Source: Raphanus sativus
Lineage: Eukaryota; Streptophyta; Magnoliopsida; Brassicales; Brassicaceae
Direction: 5' to 3'
Assembly: GCF_000801105.2 (NCBI RefSeq)
Contig: NC_079512.1
Coordinates: 29,901,848-29,965,847, forward strand
DNA length: 64,000 nt
This document shows positions 48,492-62,630 of this stretch, one piece after another (position 1 is the first letter of the stretch; each line of letters begins with the position of its first letter). The notes beneath the pieces are model-generated. The model was not told the DNA's origin and did not search any database. It saw only the letters and a list, made by a program, of their open reading frames with translations. A program made the position numbers and the translations under genes.

Positions 48492-49334
48492 CTACTGGTG
48501 ATGAATCAATTATATCATTTGCATGACTTTAGCGCTTGCTGTTATAACACCAAGTTCAGTATTTCTTTTGGAAATACGTATCGTACATCGTTCATATCGT
48601 ACAATTAATATGTGTCTTAACAAAGTGTGAGTTTGCGACTTGTAGCTGGCAGTACTATATGGGAAGTCATCGAATTCAGGGCGATTTATTATTTGACAGT
48701 TGAGGAGATGAAGCGTTATGGGGCAAAACGAGGAGGCCACACACGTGTGCTTCGCTGTCTTATGATTCGGAATCGAGTGTGGAACTTCGAGCTCCACGTC
48801 CCTTCCACGTGAAGGTGGTTATGCTCGAACCAACTTGCCTTTAGTTTTCGACCCCTTTCTGTCCTTTTTTCACATTAGTGTTATTTCTTTTTCGATCCCT
48901 CCGTGGTTTGCTCATGTTTATTTTTATTATTATTATGATATCATACTATTAGTACTATGAGAACCCATCTTAAACTCTTTGAAATACTTGTGCAGAAGTG
49001 TTATCAAATGTATATTTGATGCGTTGCTAACTTCCGTGGTGGTTTTAGCCCCTTAATTTAGAGGTTTTGTATTTATTCTAGTTTCTAAAATACCAAAGCA
49101 TAAATTTATATTTTGTATTTTGAACAGATAAAGGTTACTCTATGTCGTAATTCGAATCTACAAATTTACAAGTATATCTTAAATTGGTGTACATATGAAT
49201 TATTGTACATGTTGATAATAAAAAATTGGTGAACATGGTATATAATATATAGTACATATGAATCATTGTACATGATTTTCAGATATTTTTTCTTATTCTA
49301 CAAAGATAAATTTTTTAAATATCATTGTACTTTT

Positions 49335-49654
49335 AATATGCATGAATACTCTAGAAAATTATTTTTTCGAACTGATGGATTGTTTTTTTTTTAGCTAAAA
49401 TAAGTATTTTATTTTTTTTACGCACAAAAATGAGTTTTTGATTAAGTTTAAAATAAGATCTATGATTCTCACAAAACAATATATGGTTAAATATGCATGA
49501 ATACTCTAGAAAATTCCTTTTTCGCGAACTGATGGATTATTTTACAATTTTAGCTAAAATAAGTATTTTATTATTTTTTTTACACACAAAAGTGGGTTTT
49601 TGATTAAGTTTAAAATAAGATCTGTGATTCTCACAAAAAACAACATATGGTTTT
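49335..49654. repeat. two-copy tandem duplication, 155-base period
   Basis: Two adjacent copies begin near 49335 and 49490. Both contain ATATGCATGAATACTCTAGA, GAACTGATGGATT, TTAGCTAAAATAAGTATTTT and TTGATTAAGTTTAAAATAAG, with small indels and substitutions between copies. Confidence 0.85.
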
Positions 49655-51108
49655 GGTTAAATTTTCACAGTGTACATGTAAATTTTTTTCTAAATTGACT
49701 GATGTACACCTGAACCGTTGTTTATGTAGATAGTTAAATTTTGTGTACATAATGGCATATACATATATACATATGACTACAAATAAATATCATTACAACA
49801 ATGCACACAAAAATACTCATATAGTATTGATATATTATAATTTTAATGAATTTAGCATCTCAACTAACTCATATGTATATATTTTGCATATAAGAGGGGC
49901 TAGAGTGTATATTTGGAAATTTTGACCCAAATCGAAAGAATTTATTTGTAAATCAGAAATATCTGGGAAAGAAACAAAATAAAACAACACAACATGGACC
50001 AATGTTGCAAAATCAGAATATTTGCTTGGTTTAGATTGCACAACTAAAATTTCCGGGGCACACTCTGAAGAAATTTGAATAATTAGCAGTTTGAGAACAA
50101 ATTTGAGAATTAACAAAAGTGGAAGAACGAAAGGTGCAAATAATCTAAAATTGCCATTGTTGCTAAAATCAAGCTTTGTCTTTTATCTGCCACTGAAGTT
50201 TTGACGTTTCCGGCAACCACGCCCGAACATGACGACCACAACAAAGACATGACAACTTTTTAGTGGAGTTCTGACGGAATGGAGCTCTCCGGCTATTTCG
50301 TCATGTTTTCTCTCCGATCTATGCCTGAAGTTATGATGATTCCGACGGACACACTGCGGTTCTGACCACATGGAATAAGAGACGACTGCTTTGTCAATCA
50401 GCTTTGAGAAGTGGAGGTTGATGAATATTAGGGGAAGAGGTGATAATTGGTTTATAGCGAGGTTGCTGGTAAAGTGATGAGTAGAGGATTAAAAAAATAG
50501 TGTGTTATTTTATCCTAATTATGTCATAATTAGAAAAGAATGAAATTAATTAAAGAATGTGTTTTAATAGCAAAAAATGACTTTGAACGTAAAAAAACTC
50601 AAAAAGTGATATTGAATGTAAATAACTCAAATTTAATCACATGAAAGTCCTATCATTTATTTGCATTTATGACATTGGTATTTGATAATAATGACATGTC
50701 TCTTTAGGAACCAGAAAAGGTAAACCATGCACTTAAATTCTACGCTTGGCGATAAAGTTTTAACATAAGTATATTTTTGAGTGAACTTTCAGAGAGAAAA
50801 GTGTATAGCTCTACTCTCTTTATTTAAGATGTAAGCTCCACTCTCTCTCTCTCTTTATTTATTTATACTCTTTGTAATAAATTGTTTTGCAACAACGTAA
50901 AATTCAAAAAGATATTAATTTTAATATTTACACCAAACAACGTAAGCTCTAGACCTTAAAATGCATGCGCGTTCGTAAATTTAAATGTATGTTATAAACA
51001 AATTTCAATTTATTTATTCTTTATTTTTTGACACTACCAATTTCTAATTTGTTAGATAACTAAATGCATACTCAAAATTTACAAGTAAACAGTGCCAAAA
51101 CAATAGAT

Positions 51109-51144
51109 AAGTCGTCTTTTGGTTGACAAAAAAGTCGTCTTTTG
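51109..51144 (+). mobile_element. minimal retroposition scar
   Basis: The 13-base perfect repeat AAGTCGTCTTTTG (51109-51121, 51132-51144) flanks the ten-base insert GTTGAC plus A's, the shortest insert in the set. Confidence 0.6.
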
Positions 51145-51167
51145 TTTTTTAAATAAAATACATGATA

Positions 51168-51315
51168 TTCCCTCCATTTTAATATTAAAGGCATTTAAAA
51201 TCTTTGCGGATGGATTAGAAAAACATACAAACTTTAATATAATTTATTTAAATTACACAAAATATATAATGTAATAAAAAACTCTTTAAACACCATTTAT
51301 ATTGAACAAAGGGAG
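51168..51315. mobile_element. short Stowaway MITE
   Basis: TTCCCTCC at the left and AAGGGAG at the right form inverted ends flanked by TA (51166-51167, 51316-51317). At 148 bases it is a shortened member of the same group as 48097-48332. Confidence 0.75.
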
Positions 51316-52312
51316 TATTGTGTAGAACATATTCTTTTGTCAAAGTTTTATTATTATAAGTTTGCATGTCCTGCTAGATTATTTTTTCAGGTTAACATAG
51401 TTTTGGACATGAATTCGTACTTTTCTAGAATTAAAACCACAATATATGATATTATTGTATCTCAAATATCACACGATAATGTCAAATACATGCCATTGGA
51501 CATACATGAAATCTAAGCATCAAAAATAATTCTAAGTACTTTCAGTTACAATATATGATATGGTTCAGTTACAAAAAAAAAAATTATGGTTGCACATACG
51601 ATAAAATAAATAAGCATAAACTTCTAAGCAGCAAAAATAATTCTAAGTACTTTCACAAAAAAAAAAAAAAGCAAAATAATTTTGAAGTATCGGCAGCAAA
51701 ATAATTATCTAAAATAGTGAAGATAAGTTACGCGAAGAGAAACGACAGCTACATAGACGGCAAAATGAGTTGACATATATATAAAATACTTGCAGTTTTT
51801 TTTTATATTTACTCTCTTTTTATGTCTTTGTCGTCGTTATTTACTTATCAATGGAGTTCAAATAATTGGGGGAGGAGTCATGATTAGAGAATGAAGAAAA
51901 CCCAAAACTGCAAGTCAAATCGGACAAAAGTACTGATGGGGCCAACGCCATAACTGAGAGACACTACGCTGAAGGATAAACTTGTCAATTACATCTGCCC
52001 CGAATTAATGGTCCTACGTGGGGTCCGCTTCACGTGAACTTCACATGTCTTTCATGCCTCTTTGGTCATTCTACGGGTCCTACTTTTACTCTCTTGTAGT
52101 TTTCCTTTAATTGACTAGTATCATGGAAAATGTTTTTTTTTTATATTGTGTCTATCCTTCTTAGTTCTTAACACTTAAACCCACCTATTATTAACTAAAA
52201 AAAACTACCTATTTATTATAGCGATTGCAAATAAATAATACTCCTGTTAAATTTGATTCCTTTCGAAAAATATTTCTTATCGACAGGCGCAATTTATTAA
52301 ATCTAAAATATA

Positions 52313-52775
52313 CTCTTCCATTAGTTGTCCTTTAAATTTTATACAAACATATTAGAAAATATTTAATTTTGCATATTTCCAAAATAAAAGTATTATTACA
52401 TATACACCAAAATATATTTCAACCAATAAATTAAAGAATATTATTAATAAATTTTGTATGAAATTTTAAAACAACACTTATTTTGAAACACAAATTTTGC
52501 TCTACAACAAAAACTAAACTGAAACGGATGGAGAATATATAAGTTATTAAGTGTTTCATTTTAATTATCATTTTAGATTTATGCATATAGATTAGTAAAC
52601 ATTTAATTTTGAATATTTCAAAATAAAAACATTATTATCTATACATTTAACTATATTTCAACCAATAAAAATATTTTGGAGAATATTATTAATAAATTTT
52701 GCATTAAAATTATAAAACAAAATTTATTTTGAAAAATAATTTTTACTATACAACGAAAATTTAACTGAAACGGAA
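52313..52775. mobile_element. two adjacent related Stowaway-like MITEs
   Basis: The first unit (52313-52535) has ends CTCTTCCATTAG and AAACGGATGGAGAA next to TA dinucleotides. A second unit (about 52548-52775) shares ATATTTCAACCAATAAA, GAATATTATTAATAAATTTT and CTGAAACGGA in the same order, but its ends are worn. They are diverged copies of one family lying in tandem. Confidence 0.65.
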
Positions 52776-52882
52776 AAAATAATATTATAAATAAATTCAT
52801 CTCTAACTAATATCCACTAATGACATATTACAATTTTGTATTAATAAAATGGTTAAGCTAAATTTTCAAATATGTTTTCCTA

Positions 52883-52919
<37 letters not shown>

Positions 52920-54442
52920 CTTAGTTTCTGATTCTATATTTTCATTATCCTATATAAATAATGGCTATATAATTAAATTCGCTCAATTCTTAAAATAATA
53001 ACCATAGTAAACACACTTTCGTGGGATCTAGATCCGTTGTCCCACACCAAAGACGAATTAAAGATGCCCCTATTTACAAATATATCTTTTTACTATAAAA
53101 TACTCAATTTTTTTCAAAACGATACATATTTAAAACTTTTCGCATATATTAAAATACATTAAAATTTGATTGTAAATGCATTGATTTGTGTGAATAGCAA
53201 TTTTCTATAATTTTTAACCAATAGAAATCTAATAAACACCATTAATATTTTTTAAGTTCATAATTTTCATTGAATAATATATTGAAAAGTAAAAAAAGTA
53301 TCTTTTTGAACCAAATTCTTTTTCTAGAATATGAATCTTTTTGAAATAAAAGGAATATAAAATTTAGTATTCTACCGGAGCAAAAATATATATATGTTAA
53401 ACTGATATTTATGTTACTGATATATACATATGGATTTTTTATAGACTACAGTATTTGGACTCATGTTTTAGGGTAGAAATCCCATGTCAACAAATCCGTA
53501 ACAAAAAAATGCATGTGTATTCAAGCATTTGCAAATTATTTGATAGATATTAAGTTTCTCAAGGGAAGTTTCAACCATTCATAAATCATTTATATATTAC
53601 GAATGCAAAATACAAAAACTGCAAAATACAAAAACGGATGGTAAGTGGATTTTGGGTTGCTAAGCAACATAGGTTGGAAGATACTTCGTTACACTTTATC
53701 ATAACCATGTGGATATAGACTAATTGTTTAGAGTATCTCCAACCACAGATTCTATTTAAGTGTCAAAACCACAATATTTTAATATAATTTCAACATTACG
53801 AAAAAAGATTCTTGTTCGAGCATAACATCAAATTTCACAATTAAACTATTTTTTAATATTATATATATTTAATCGTATGTTTTATTAATAAAATAAATAA
53901 ATAGTATTTTATTGTGATGAATAGTATTTCAGTGTGGTAAATAATATCACACCAAATTTATTGTGAAATTATACGGTTGACAATAAAATAATGGGATTTT
54001 TGCATTTGGGTCGAAGAGATTTTGGTATGAAAATCACTATAGAATAAAAATTTGCAGTTGATTTAGAAATAGCACTATGACTCATTTGAAACCCCAGAAA
54101 AAGAATCTTACATGCGAGCAACATTTTCCTTTGCAAATTAGTTTTGTTTTTTTCGTAAGTCCAGATACCTCAAAATTAATAAAAATGGTAACTATTTTAT
54201 AAATACATTAAATTATTATCAAAAAGCAAAATTAACCCACATCAATCGTATATAAATGTTTTTAGATTATTTATAAAAATTTATAAACCTAACTCAACAC
54301 TCTAAATAATAAAATTTAAGCGATAATCACTAAATCCAATTTAATGTATTTTAAACTATTTTTTCTATCGGCAACTATTTTTTATAATTTTCAATAATTA
54401 TTGTTATCTAATTAATAATATTTAAGATAACTAAATTATTTA

Positions 54443-54477
54443 TGAAATTAATGTTTTTTTTGTCAACTGAAATTAAT
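54443..54477 (-). mobile_element. minimal retroposition scar
   Basis: Direct repeat TGAAATTAAT (54443-54452, 54468-54477) flanks 15 bases reading GTTGAC plus eight A's and C in sense orientation. Confidence 0.55.
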
Positions 54478-54599
54478 TTATTTTAAAATTATTATTGAAA
54501 TTTAAATATATTTAAATTTCATTAAAATATATTTAAATTTCATTAAAAATTAAGTAACATTTTTGTATAACCAAAATGTCAAAAAACACTATTAATATA

Positions 54600-54848
54600 C
54601 TCCCTCCGTTTCACAATAGATGAAGTTTTAGGAAGTTTTGATGTTTCAAAATACATGATGTTTTCAACTTTCAATGTTACTTTTTTACTTTATTAAAAAC
54701 TGTGTAACCAATCATACTCAACAGTGTCATTTGTAATTGGCTAAATAGTTTTAAATTTATATTTTAATCACACTTTTTAAAATAAATAACAAATTATTTA
54801 ATAATTGTGCATAGCCTAAAACTTCAAACTATTTTGGAACAGAGGGAG
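54600..54848. mobile_element. Stowaway MITE
   Basis: The termini CTCCCTCCGTTTC and, at the right, GGAACAGAGGGAG are inverted repeats flanked by TA (54598-54599, 54849-54850). 249 bases, no coding. Confidence 0.9.
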
Positions 54849-56908
54849 TATTAGAGAAAGTCCGGAGCAAATAATAACACCAAAAAAACAGACGGGGTAG
54901 AGTTCACGTGCATGTCACGCGGATATAGTTGTGGACACACGAGCCTCGTACGGTGTAAAGATGGAGAGTAGCTAGGGTCGCACGATTCGCATGTGGGATA
55001 TTGACTTGTCAATTAGTTGAAGGAGGTATGTACATAATTAATGATTAAGTAGTTGCCAGTGATATAATGCCTGGTCGTGTATTTAATGGGACCACCTACA
55101 TCCACACTGGGCATAAATCCAATATCCTTATTTGTGAAAATATTTGTGTGAATAATCTATCCGATTTGATCTACTGCCATCAAATATTTGGTATTCTGGT
55201 TATCCAGAAAATTTTAATTTTTTTACCATATATCTGAAGCTCCCTAAAAAATCCAAAATAATACTCCAAAATATTATTTATCTGGAGTATAAATAATAAT
55301 ATTTTATTATCTAAATAAAAAGTTTATTTACTTTTAAAATTTCAATAACTAATATAATAAATTTAGTAAATAAAAATACTGTAAAATTTATACAAAAATA
55401 TAACATTTATATAACGTACATATGTAGTTCTTTACATATATATAGTTATATGCAATACCATATTTCTCTCAAAAGACATAAAAAATATGTTTTTCATCAA
55501 AAGAGTATATAAGAGAAAATGACAAAATGAGATTAAAAAAAACTTCTCTTTAATAAATAATTAAAAATTAAAAATATTATTTACGAATAATGATTTTTGA
55601 ATTCAAGCTTTTATAATTACTTTTTATTTAAAATTTTATTTTGAACCCAAATTTTATTTTTGAAGATATATTTTCAAAAACAAATTAAGTATTTTTTAAT
55701 TTTAAATTTCATTCTTCAAATCGGAACCCTAAATTTATATTTACTCTTGTATGCTATATTTACGATTAAAAAAATGATAAAAAATTGTCATCCTAGAGAA
55801 TTTCTCTACTAGAAACTTACTCTCCTTTAGTTTCATAGAAAGTTGTTTTTAATTTATTTCAGCAATTACTAGCTTTCACATTGTTAGTTTTTACAAAAAA
55901 AATAATGAAAACTAAATTCCATTTATTCAAAGCTAGCTAACATGGAGTTTATTTATGAAAAAAAGATAAAATAGCATCAAACCAAGTTTTTGTCACAAAA
56001 ATAGCATCACAAAGAAGAAAATGACCAAAAAAAGTTTTATTGAAGGGTAAATATGCATTTATAACACTTGGGTTAATTAATCTAAGACTTAGGGTTTAAA
56101 GTTAAGGGATGGGGTTTTAAGAATATGTTCAAATCTCTAAAAAATAAAAAATAAATATTAAAATTTTCAAAATAAAAATGTGCTATTTTGGTCATTTTAT
56201 TTTTCGAGTGTTATTTTTTGATAAAAACTTAAAAAGTGCTATTTTGGAGATTTGCCCATTATTTATTATAATTGTATTACAAGGTCATTAAGCAGGGGAT
56301 GTATTGATATATGCATAACAAATTTTCAATTGGTTTGTAAGATTAATATAGTGACATACTGACATGATAGTGATAAGCGTTTCCCCTAGCTAGGCCATAA
56401 GAGACACTCATATGTTTCATACGAATCGTGGTTTCTGTAATATCATAAAAGTTTCTTAATTAGGCTTGACAGTGATTTAATACAACATGACACACTTGGC
56501 AAGCAAAACAAAGTTTGCCACACAAATACGAGAAATATAAAAGAAAGAGAAAAATATCGACCGACAACAAGATTGGTCAAGATGAACTCAATAATTGAAC
56601 TAGGTGTAATAATTTAACAGTGAAACACCCGTAGAAAATATCACACCACCTACTCATAGGTGTAATAATGTAACTTAAAACACTGTCGAGAAAAGGGGAC
56701 CAGGTTACATGAAATTGTGGAGATGATGATCCATAAGTTCACCCTATGATTCCAAGCCGCCTAGCTTAGAGCCCACGACCATAGCCGACATCTCAAACTG
56801 GAACTTCGAGTCACATGTCGTGTGGTGATATAATAAGGACGAGAGTAAATTACGCATTGGACAAAATTTAGTAGGTGGATCCGATTGGCAATATAAAATC
56901 AATAGAAC

Positions 56909-56946
56909 AAAATAATTACTTTTCTCAAAAAAAAAAAATAATTACT
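56909..56946 (+). mobile_element. minimal retroposition scar
   Basis: AAAATAATTACT (56909-56920, 56935-56946) flanks TTTCTC plus A's. Confidence 0.5.
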
Positions 56947-57064
56947 ATATACCAAAATTTACCATATCACTTCTATTCATTCTGTAATAAATAAGTTTAA
57001 ACAGATACGAGAAAATATTTGAAGAATAACAAATATTCTCAAAAATTCTTGTTTGTAACATTCA

Positions 57065-57114
57065 AAGTATAGAATTTGGTTTTTAGTAAAAAAAAAAAAG
57101 AAGTACAGAATTTG
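57065..57114 (+). mobile_element. minimal retroposition scar
   Basis: AAGTATAGAATTTG (57065-57078) and a one-mismatch copy (57101-57114) flank 22 bases reading GTTTTTAGT plus about twelve A's and G. The TTAGT-poly(A) end matches the scar at 3794. Confidence 0.55.
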
Positions 57115-57437
57115 AGATTTTATATAGAAATATTTTTTTTGTACCCTACAAATGGTAGTAGATTATTTACGCTCTTAAGTTAAGAGTAACCATGACCGAA
57201 ACTGTTTTTCAACAGTGTGCACTTTGATAGTGTTTTTGAACTGTTAACTATTGTCGTGTTTTCTTACCGCTATTTTAACCACCAAATTTGAACAAAAAAT
57301 AAGATATTTCATTTCTGATTTTTAATATAGGAATAAAAATAAAAAATATTTGCACAGAAAATATTAAAAAACATAAAATTTGCAAAAATAGAAAATGGTG
57401 GTGAGGCTAAATACTAATAGTGTAAAAACACTAGTAA

Positions 57438-57543
<106 letters not shown>

Positions 57544-58289
57544 CTTATATGATGTTTTAGCAGATGTTTTTATTCCAATTTATATGATATTCTAAAAAAT
57601 TTAAGGTAACATTATTGAAGCATTGATTAAAATACTAAAAAGTAATTTATATTTTTTGTTTTATTTGTTTAGAATAATAATGATTAGTTGTTTTTAGTTA
57701 CTTTTGGTTGTAATCAACTGGTTTTAACAAGTTAATTTTTTCTTAGTTTTCTTAATTAAACGCTATTAAAATTAGTGCTAGGTACGCCATTGGTTTGAGG
57801 TGGTGGTGATTTCACGTCTCTCCCTTTCTTTTCTGGATTTTTTTTCCTAGACTAAAGTATCTCCTCTATTTTGGTTTGGTTTGTATGACTTTTCGTCGGG
57901 GCAGTCTTAGTCGGTTTGCCCTCTCTTCAGTTTAGCTCCAGCGTTCGACAAATGATCTTTCATTTTATCATGTTGTTTGTCCTTTGCTAGGGTTAAAGTT
58001 GCGCCGGTTAGTATAAACCAGTTTGTGGATTTGGTTTGTATTTTTCTTTTTCTCTTTATTTTAGTTTTGAGAGCTGTTAAGGTAAAATAAAAAAAAATTA
58101 ATATGAAAGTTTTTTTCAAAGAAAAATTTCAAAGAAAAAACACTAGAAAATTGCTACCAATCAAGCCGAAAGTGTACGTGGAACTGTGTAGAATCGAACT
58201 TGTGTCACTAACGGAGGCCATGCTTTTAGTCATTACGCAGTTCTATTATTAAATGGGCAAAACGCGAAATAAGATTTTTAAAAAGAAGA

Positions 58290-58660
58290 AAAAGAGAGGC
58301 TCATGATGGGGAATGGTCATGGACTTTGCTGTTTTTAGGGACGAACAAGCAGTATCGTATGATTGTCATGACTTCCTCTGTCAGCGCGTGGACCGACAAT
58401 TCGACACTACCGTGTGTGAACGTCACGTGGTTCGAGGCCTCTCACTGGCTCATATCATGTTGGGTCCACGTGAGTTTCTTTTTCATTTCTTCTTCTCTTC
58501 CTTTTCTCCGTTTAATGTGATACCAGTACTAGATATCTGATGTTCTATTTATAAATTACATTACACTTTCTCCATAACTTTTTTTATAATACATACAGTT
58601 TTAATGTTTACTCCATTTTTCTAAGAATGTCCCCATTGTTTTCTGCATCCCCACGTGAAC
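58290..58660. promoter_or_regulatory. G-box cluster, candidate distal element of HAT4
   Basis: Three CACGTG palindromes fall within 234 bases in a GC-richer island. One overlaps GGGTCC. Short overlapping open frames here have no domain. G-boxes are bound by PIF, bZIP and related factors, and HAT4/ATHB2 is a known PIF-regulated shade gene. Assignment to HAT4 rests only on position. Confidence 0.4.
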
Positions 58661-61600
58661 ACCACCAATATTTTTTGTTTCTCTGTAGACAAAAAGCTTG
58701 TAACTAAAATCCAGAGTCATTTTTAAAATCTACAACTGTGAATCAAACAGAGAAATACTGAGTAATATGTAGCAGTTTCCGTAAATTAGCAAGGAGATTC
58801 AAATGTAAAATAGGCGACTATGGTTTCCATTCCCATTGGAGAAAATGACACAAGGGGAAAGAAATTCAGGTCACAACCTCCGAGCTTGTCTCTTATTGCT
58901 AAACGTGCAAGTATTGCCATTCATATTACAAAGGAGAAACGAGGATCGCACTCTTTGAACCGTACCACTTCGGTTCAAACATGAGTTGATAACTGATTAC
59001 AACTATCCCTGGAAAAGAAAATTTGAGTGTACGTCCATGTAGTTGCGAGAGTGGTCATTATGTAGGAAGCTCATGAACAACCTTGAAATGAGTAGCTAGC
59101 ATCATCCAAACTCTATTATTATAATTTATATGCCTCAACAAGTCTAGCATCTTAAAGGATCTGAATTCATGACTTGTTTCAAAAACTATTTATTACACGC
59201 TTGTCACAACTTTATTTTTAAAATAATAAGTTGCATTTTCAAAAACTGAAGGTATGTCTACCTATTGCCAAATATATAATTAGGGTTTAATTTGAGAAGC
59301 AAACATGTACTAATTATCATGTATCTTACAACGTATTGTCATTTTGTTACAAATGTGTCGTACAATTCATTGTCATATTATACAAATGTAGCTTACAATG
59401 CATTGTCATCATAATTTTTTTTTATGTAATTGGGTAGCCTATAAAAAAAAAGCCATCACGTTTTTATGGGGCAGTGACTATTTTGTTGAATGATTTCTGG
59501 CCTTCAGAATGTCGAATCATCCATCTTGTCGATGAAAAAAGTAACATCAAGGAATTAAATAGATCTAAAAACAAGTATTGATACGAAGTGCTCACAAAAA
59601 CAGAATCCTAAACAGGCTACAATTATGTGTTTATTAAATACAAGATCTTATCTAAACCACACACTTCTGTGGTGGTTGTCTTCAAAAAATTTACTTGAGC
59701 ATCAAATATTCAGATTTGTCGAATCTTTAAATTTGTTTAAGAGGTGAACAATTTGCTGGTGAAAATATTCGCAAATTTAGATCGATGGGAGATCAGTATA
59801 ATAAAGTTTTGTCCATTCACCGTATGCATAGTAAAATTGAATTTGCAGGTATAACAAATTTATATCCTTAGTCCAAAACTTTAACCAAAACATTCAAAAT
59901 CCAAGAGTTTTTTTTTTCAAATATTAAAATCATTTTTGCTAAGAGAAAAAAGAAGTTATTAAATAAAATCTTTTTTAAAAAATATGGCAAACAAGTTTAG
60001 TTTTTTTTTTGGTAAAATGTCAAGAAAATTTTAGTTCTATGTTCTCTCATGCCAAAAATACATTTTTTGTCCTCCACGTAAGCTAATGTTATTTCCTTTT
60101 TATTAATAAAGGCTAATTTGAAAATCTTTATTTAAACTAAAAATGTTACTTCTCAAACTATAAAACACGTTTATTTACTTAAAACATCTTTCAAGAATTT
60201 CAACGAAAAAATTTAAGCTTCTTTCAAAATCTGGCTCGTATGTGACCACTGTAATTGCACATACAAAAAACGACTATGAAAATGGACCCGCATTGATTAT
60301 GAAAATCATATCGACTAAAAGATATGTGTGTCTGATTCCAATCATATCGATCCAATTCATATTTGATGGTTGTCATAGCATATAGCAGGATTAAGTGGGG
60401 GCCAACATTGAAACGTTTCTGAACCGTATGATTACTTCTCGACTTTTGTTTTCTCAGTGTCAAATCTTGACCGTCCAATTTTTTTTTTCTCAGTTTTTAT
60501 GATCCATCTCTTCTTTTAGCTTGTCACTGGGACGGGACCCTCCCTCTTAACGCTGAGTTGATATAACTTTAAGGATTTTGTGGGAAGAAAAATCTTGCTG
60601 CAACTTAATTAAATTAAAGGAATCTATTTTGATGTTGACTAGTCGACCTCTATGATAACAAAAGATAACTGTGCCATTATAAAATTGTTTAACAGATTTT
60701 AAATACTTGTATAATTTCACAAGTAACCACTTCATTTTAAAATGATTTAATGATTTCTTACAACGGTGTCTGACCATGCTCAATGCACAATGGAATAGTA
60801 AAAGTTGATTGAGATTTTTGACCAATTTTTCTTATTGAGATTCAGGACCACATTTAATATTAATGCTACTTTTGTTAAAACCAAGTAATATCGCAGCTTA
60901 TAATAAATTGCTACATTTTAAAACAAAATATTTCATTCTTCAATACATATACTAATAGGTTATACGAAAATTTTAAAATAAAATAAAGTCTACAATATAT
61001 TTGAATTTTTAATTTATTTTTGTATTTAAAATCTTAACATTTTATATTTTATTTAATTCATTTACGTTTTTATAAAATGAGTCAATGACATAGATTTTGA
61101 AAATTCTAGAAAAATGAAAGTGATGTTATTATATAAATTGAAAACTCAACGTAAACAAGAATGGAAAATTTAGTAAAAGAAAATAGTTATTATATTTGTA
61201 AAATAGTTAATAATTAGTTTTACAAATATAAATAGAACGTATTTTATCTGCATATTTTGATAAATAATTTATTGGATTTCAGCCACAATACTTGTTTTTA
61301 ATTAATTATGATCATGACTACCACATAGACAAACATTTATGGCATATGATGACACTCTCATCATCACCAACATCATTATATTTATCAATAAGGCTTACCA
61401 TTATTTTATTTCCTGGTCTAGAGTACTGTTTTGGTCATTAAGTAGTTCAACGACAAAATTCATGCGGTCGACTCATGCGTTAGAACAGGAAAATCTGAAA
61501 GACGTTTGAATTCATTGCTTTCCTTTCTCACAGAAGAAGTTTGAATTCAATGCAACCGTTTTATTTGGCTTTCATTAGCTAACTTGATAAGAAATGCTTA

Positions 61601-61860
61601 AAAGTTTCGTAAAAATATAAACAAAACAAAAGTGAAAAAGTAAAGGTTTAAAAGAGTGCAACAAGCGTGACTCTAGCCTTTAAGGCCATTAAGATGGGGT
61701 AATCATTTTTTTACTCTTTATTCAACAATAGCAAATTAGCAATCAACATGATAGATTTGCATTATCATTTCTACTTAAGACATGGAGTAGTATTTTCTTC
61801 AAATCCCGTCTCTTAAAATAAAGTAAAAAAAATCGTGCAAACACTTAATAAATACCTAGA

Positions 61861-61909
61861 AAATTATTAAAGTTTATTTTACAAAAAAGAAAAAAAATTA
61901 TTAAAGTTT
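61861..61909 (+). mobile_element. minimal retroposition scar
   Basis: The 15-base perfect repeat AAATTATTAAAGTTT (61861-61875, 61895-61909) flanks 19 bases reading ATTTTAC plus A-rich sequence. Confidence 0.55.
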
Positions 61910-62439
61910 GACTAGTGTAGATAGTAATTCTATAAGGTTATTGCATAGTATCTTGAAAATATATGTCCAATTACTTTTCAAAGATACTCTGTATAACATT
62001 TTTTTGACTAGTTCAAATCCGCTGAAGACGTAACAATTTAATCAATTTAAAAATTATAACAGTTGATTGAATTAAAAAGAGAAGGAAATACCTATGCCGC
62101 AGCTTATAAATTGTAAATAAAATATTTATAATTAGTAGATTTTGTTTGTATATTAATCAAGAGGAAGAGATTCTAAAGTCATGAATATCCTTAAAATTAG
62201 TGATGGTTTGATTTGACTAATGCTAATGTATATTTGACATAATCATTACCAGTGTGACTATATTTTATCATTATTTCGTAGATTTGATCATTTGCTTAGG
62301 TTGAGAGAGTTACAAGAGGGGGACAAAGAAGCAAAGTTTGTGATTATAAAATTATTTCCATGAACTTAAAGGTTTAATAATTAATTCTACTTAAATAATA
62401 ATTGTTTTGCCCCCAGCTAGTCACACACTCATGATTGAT

Positions 62440-62630
62440 TTTTATATATATATTTTTATTTGTAAAAAATAACATCATTCTCTCTCTCTACCTCTCTATA
62501 TTAATCATTCTCGTCCTCACTTCCCATTCATCATCTCTTCCTATCTCTCTCTATCTCTCAAGAAAAGCAGAAAACTTTAGTGCAAAAGAAGACCCTAAAG
62601 AAAAGTCTTTATTTTTTTTCTTCTGAAAAG
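62440..62630 (+). promoter_or_regulatory. HAT4 core promoter and CT-rich leader
   Basis: TATATATATA at 62443-62452 is followed by a CT-rich stretch (62477-62565) typical of plant 5' untranslated regions, ending at the ATG at 62631. An upstream in-frame stop and the perfect family N-terminus ([13 protein letters not shown]) fix the start at the first of two adjacent ATGs. Confidence 0.6.

Larger units (their letters stand above)
48492..51167. other. intergenic DNA upstream of HAT4, first part
   Basis: CACGTG motifs occur at 48742-48747 and 48806-48811 in a GC-richer block (about 48640-48850). A tandem duplication lies at 49335-49654 and a retroposition scar at 51109-51144. A GC-richer stretch at 50180-50400 has a 62-codon minus-strand frame without a recognised domain. 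Confidence 0.5.
51316..54599. other. intergenic DNA upstream of HAT4, middle part
   Basis: A 28-base motif containing CAAAAATAATTCTAAGTACT is repeated about 113 bases apart (near 51518 and 51631). One CACGTG lies at 52031-52036 beside GGGTCC. Two related MITE-like units stand side by side at 52313-52775. An AT microsatellite lies at about 52888-52917. No gene was recognised. Confidence 0.5.

Noticed and set aside
55966..56007. Direct repeat AAAATAGCATCA as a retroposition scar
   Set aside because: The insert between the copies has no poly(A) tract, so it does not meet the pattern.
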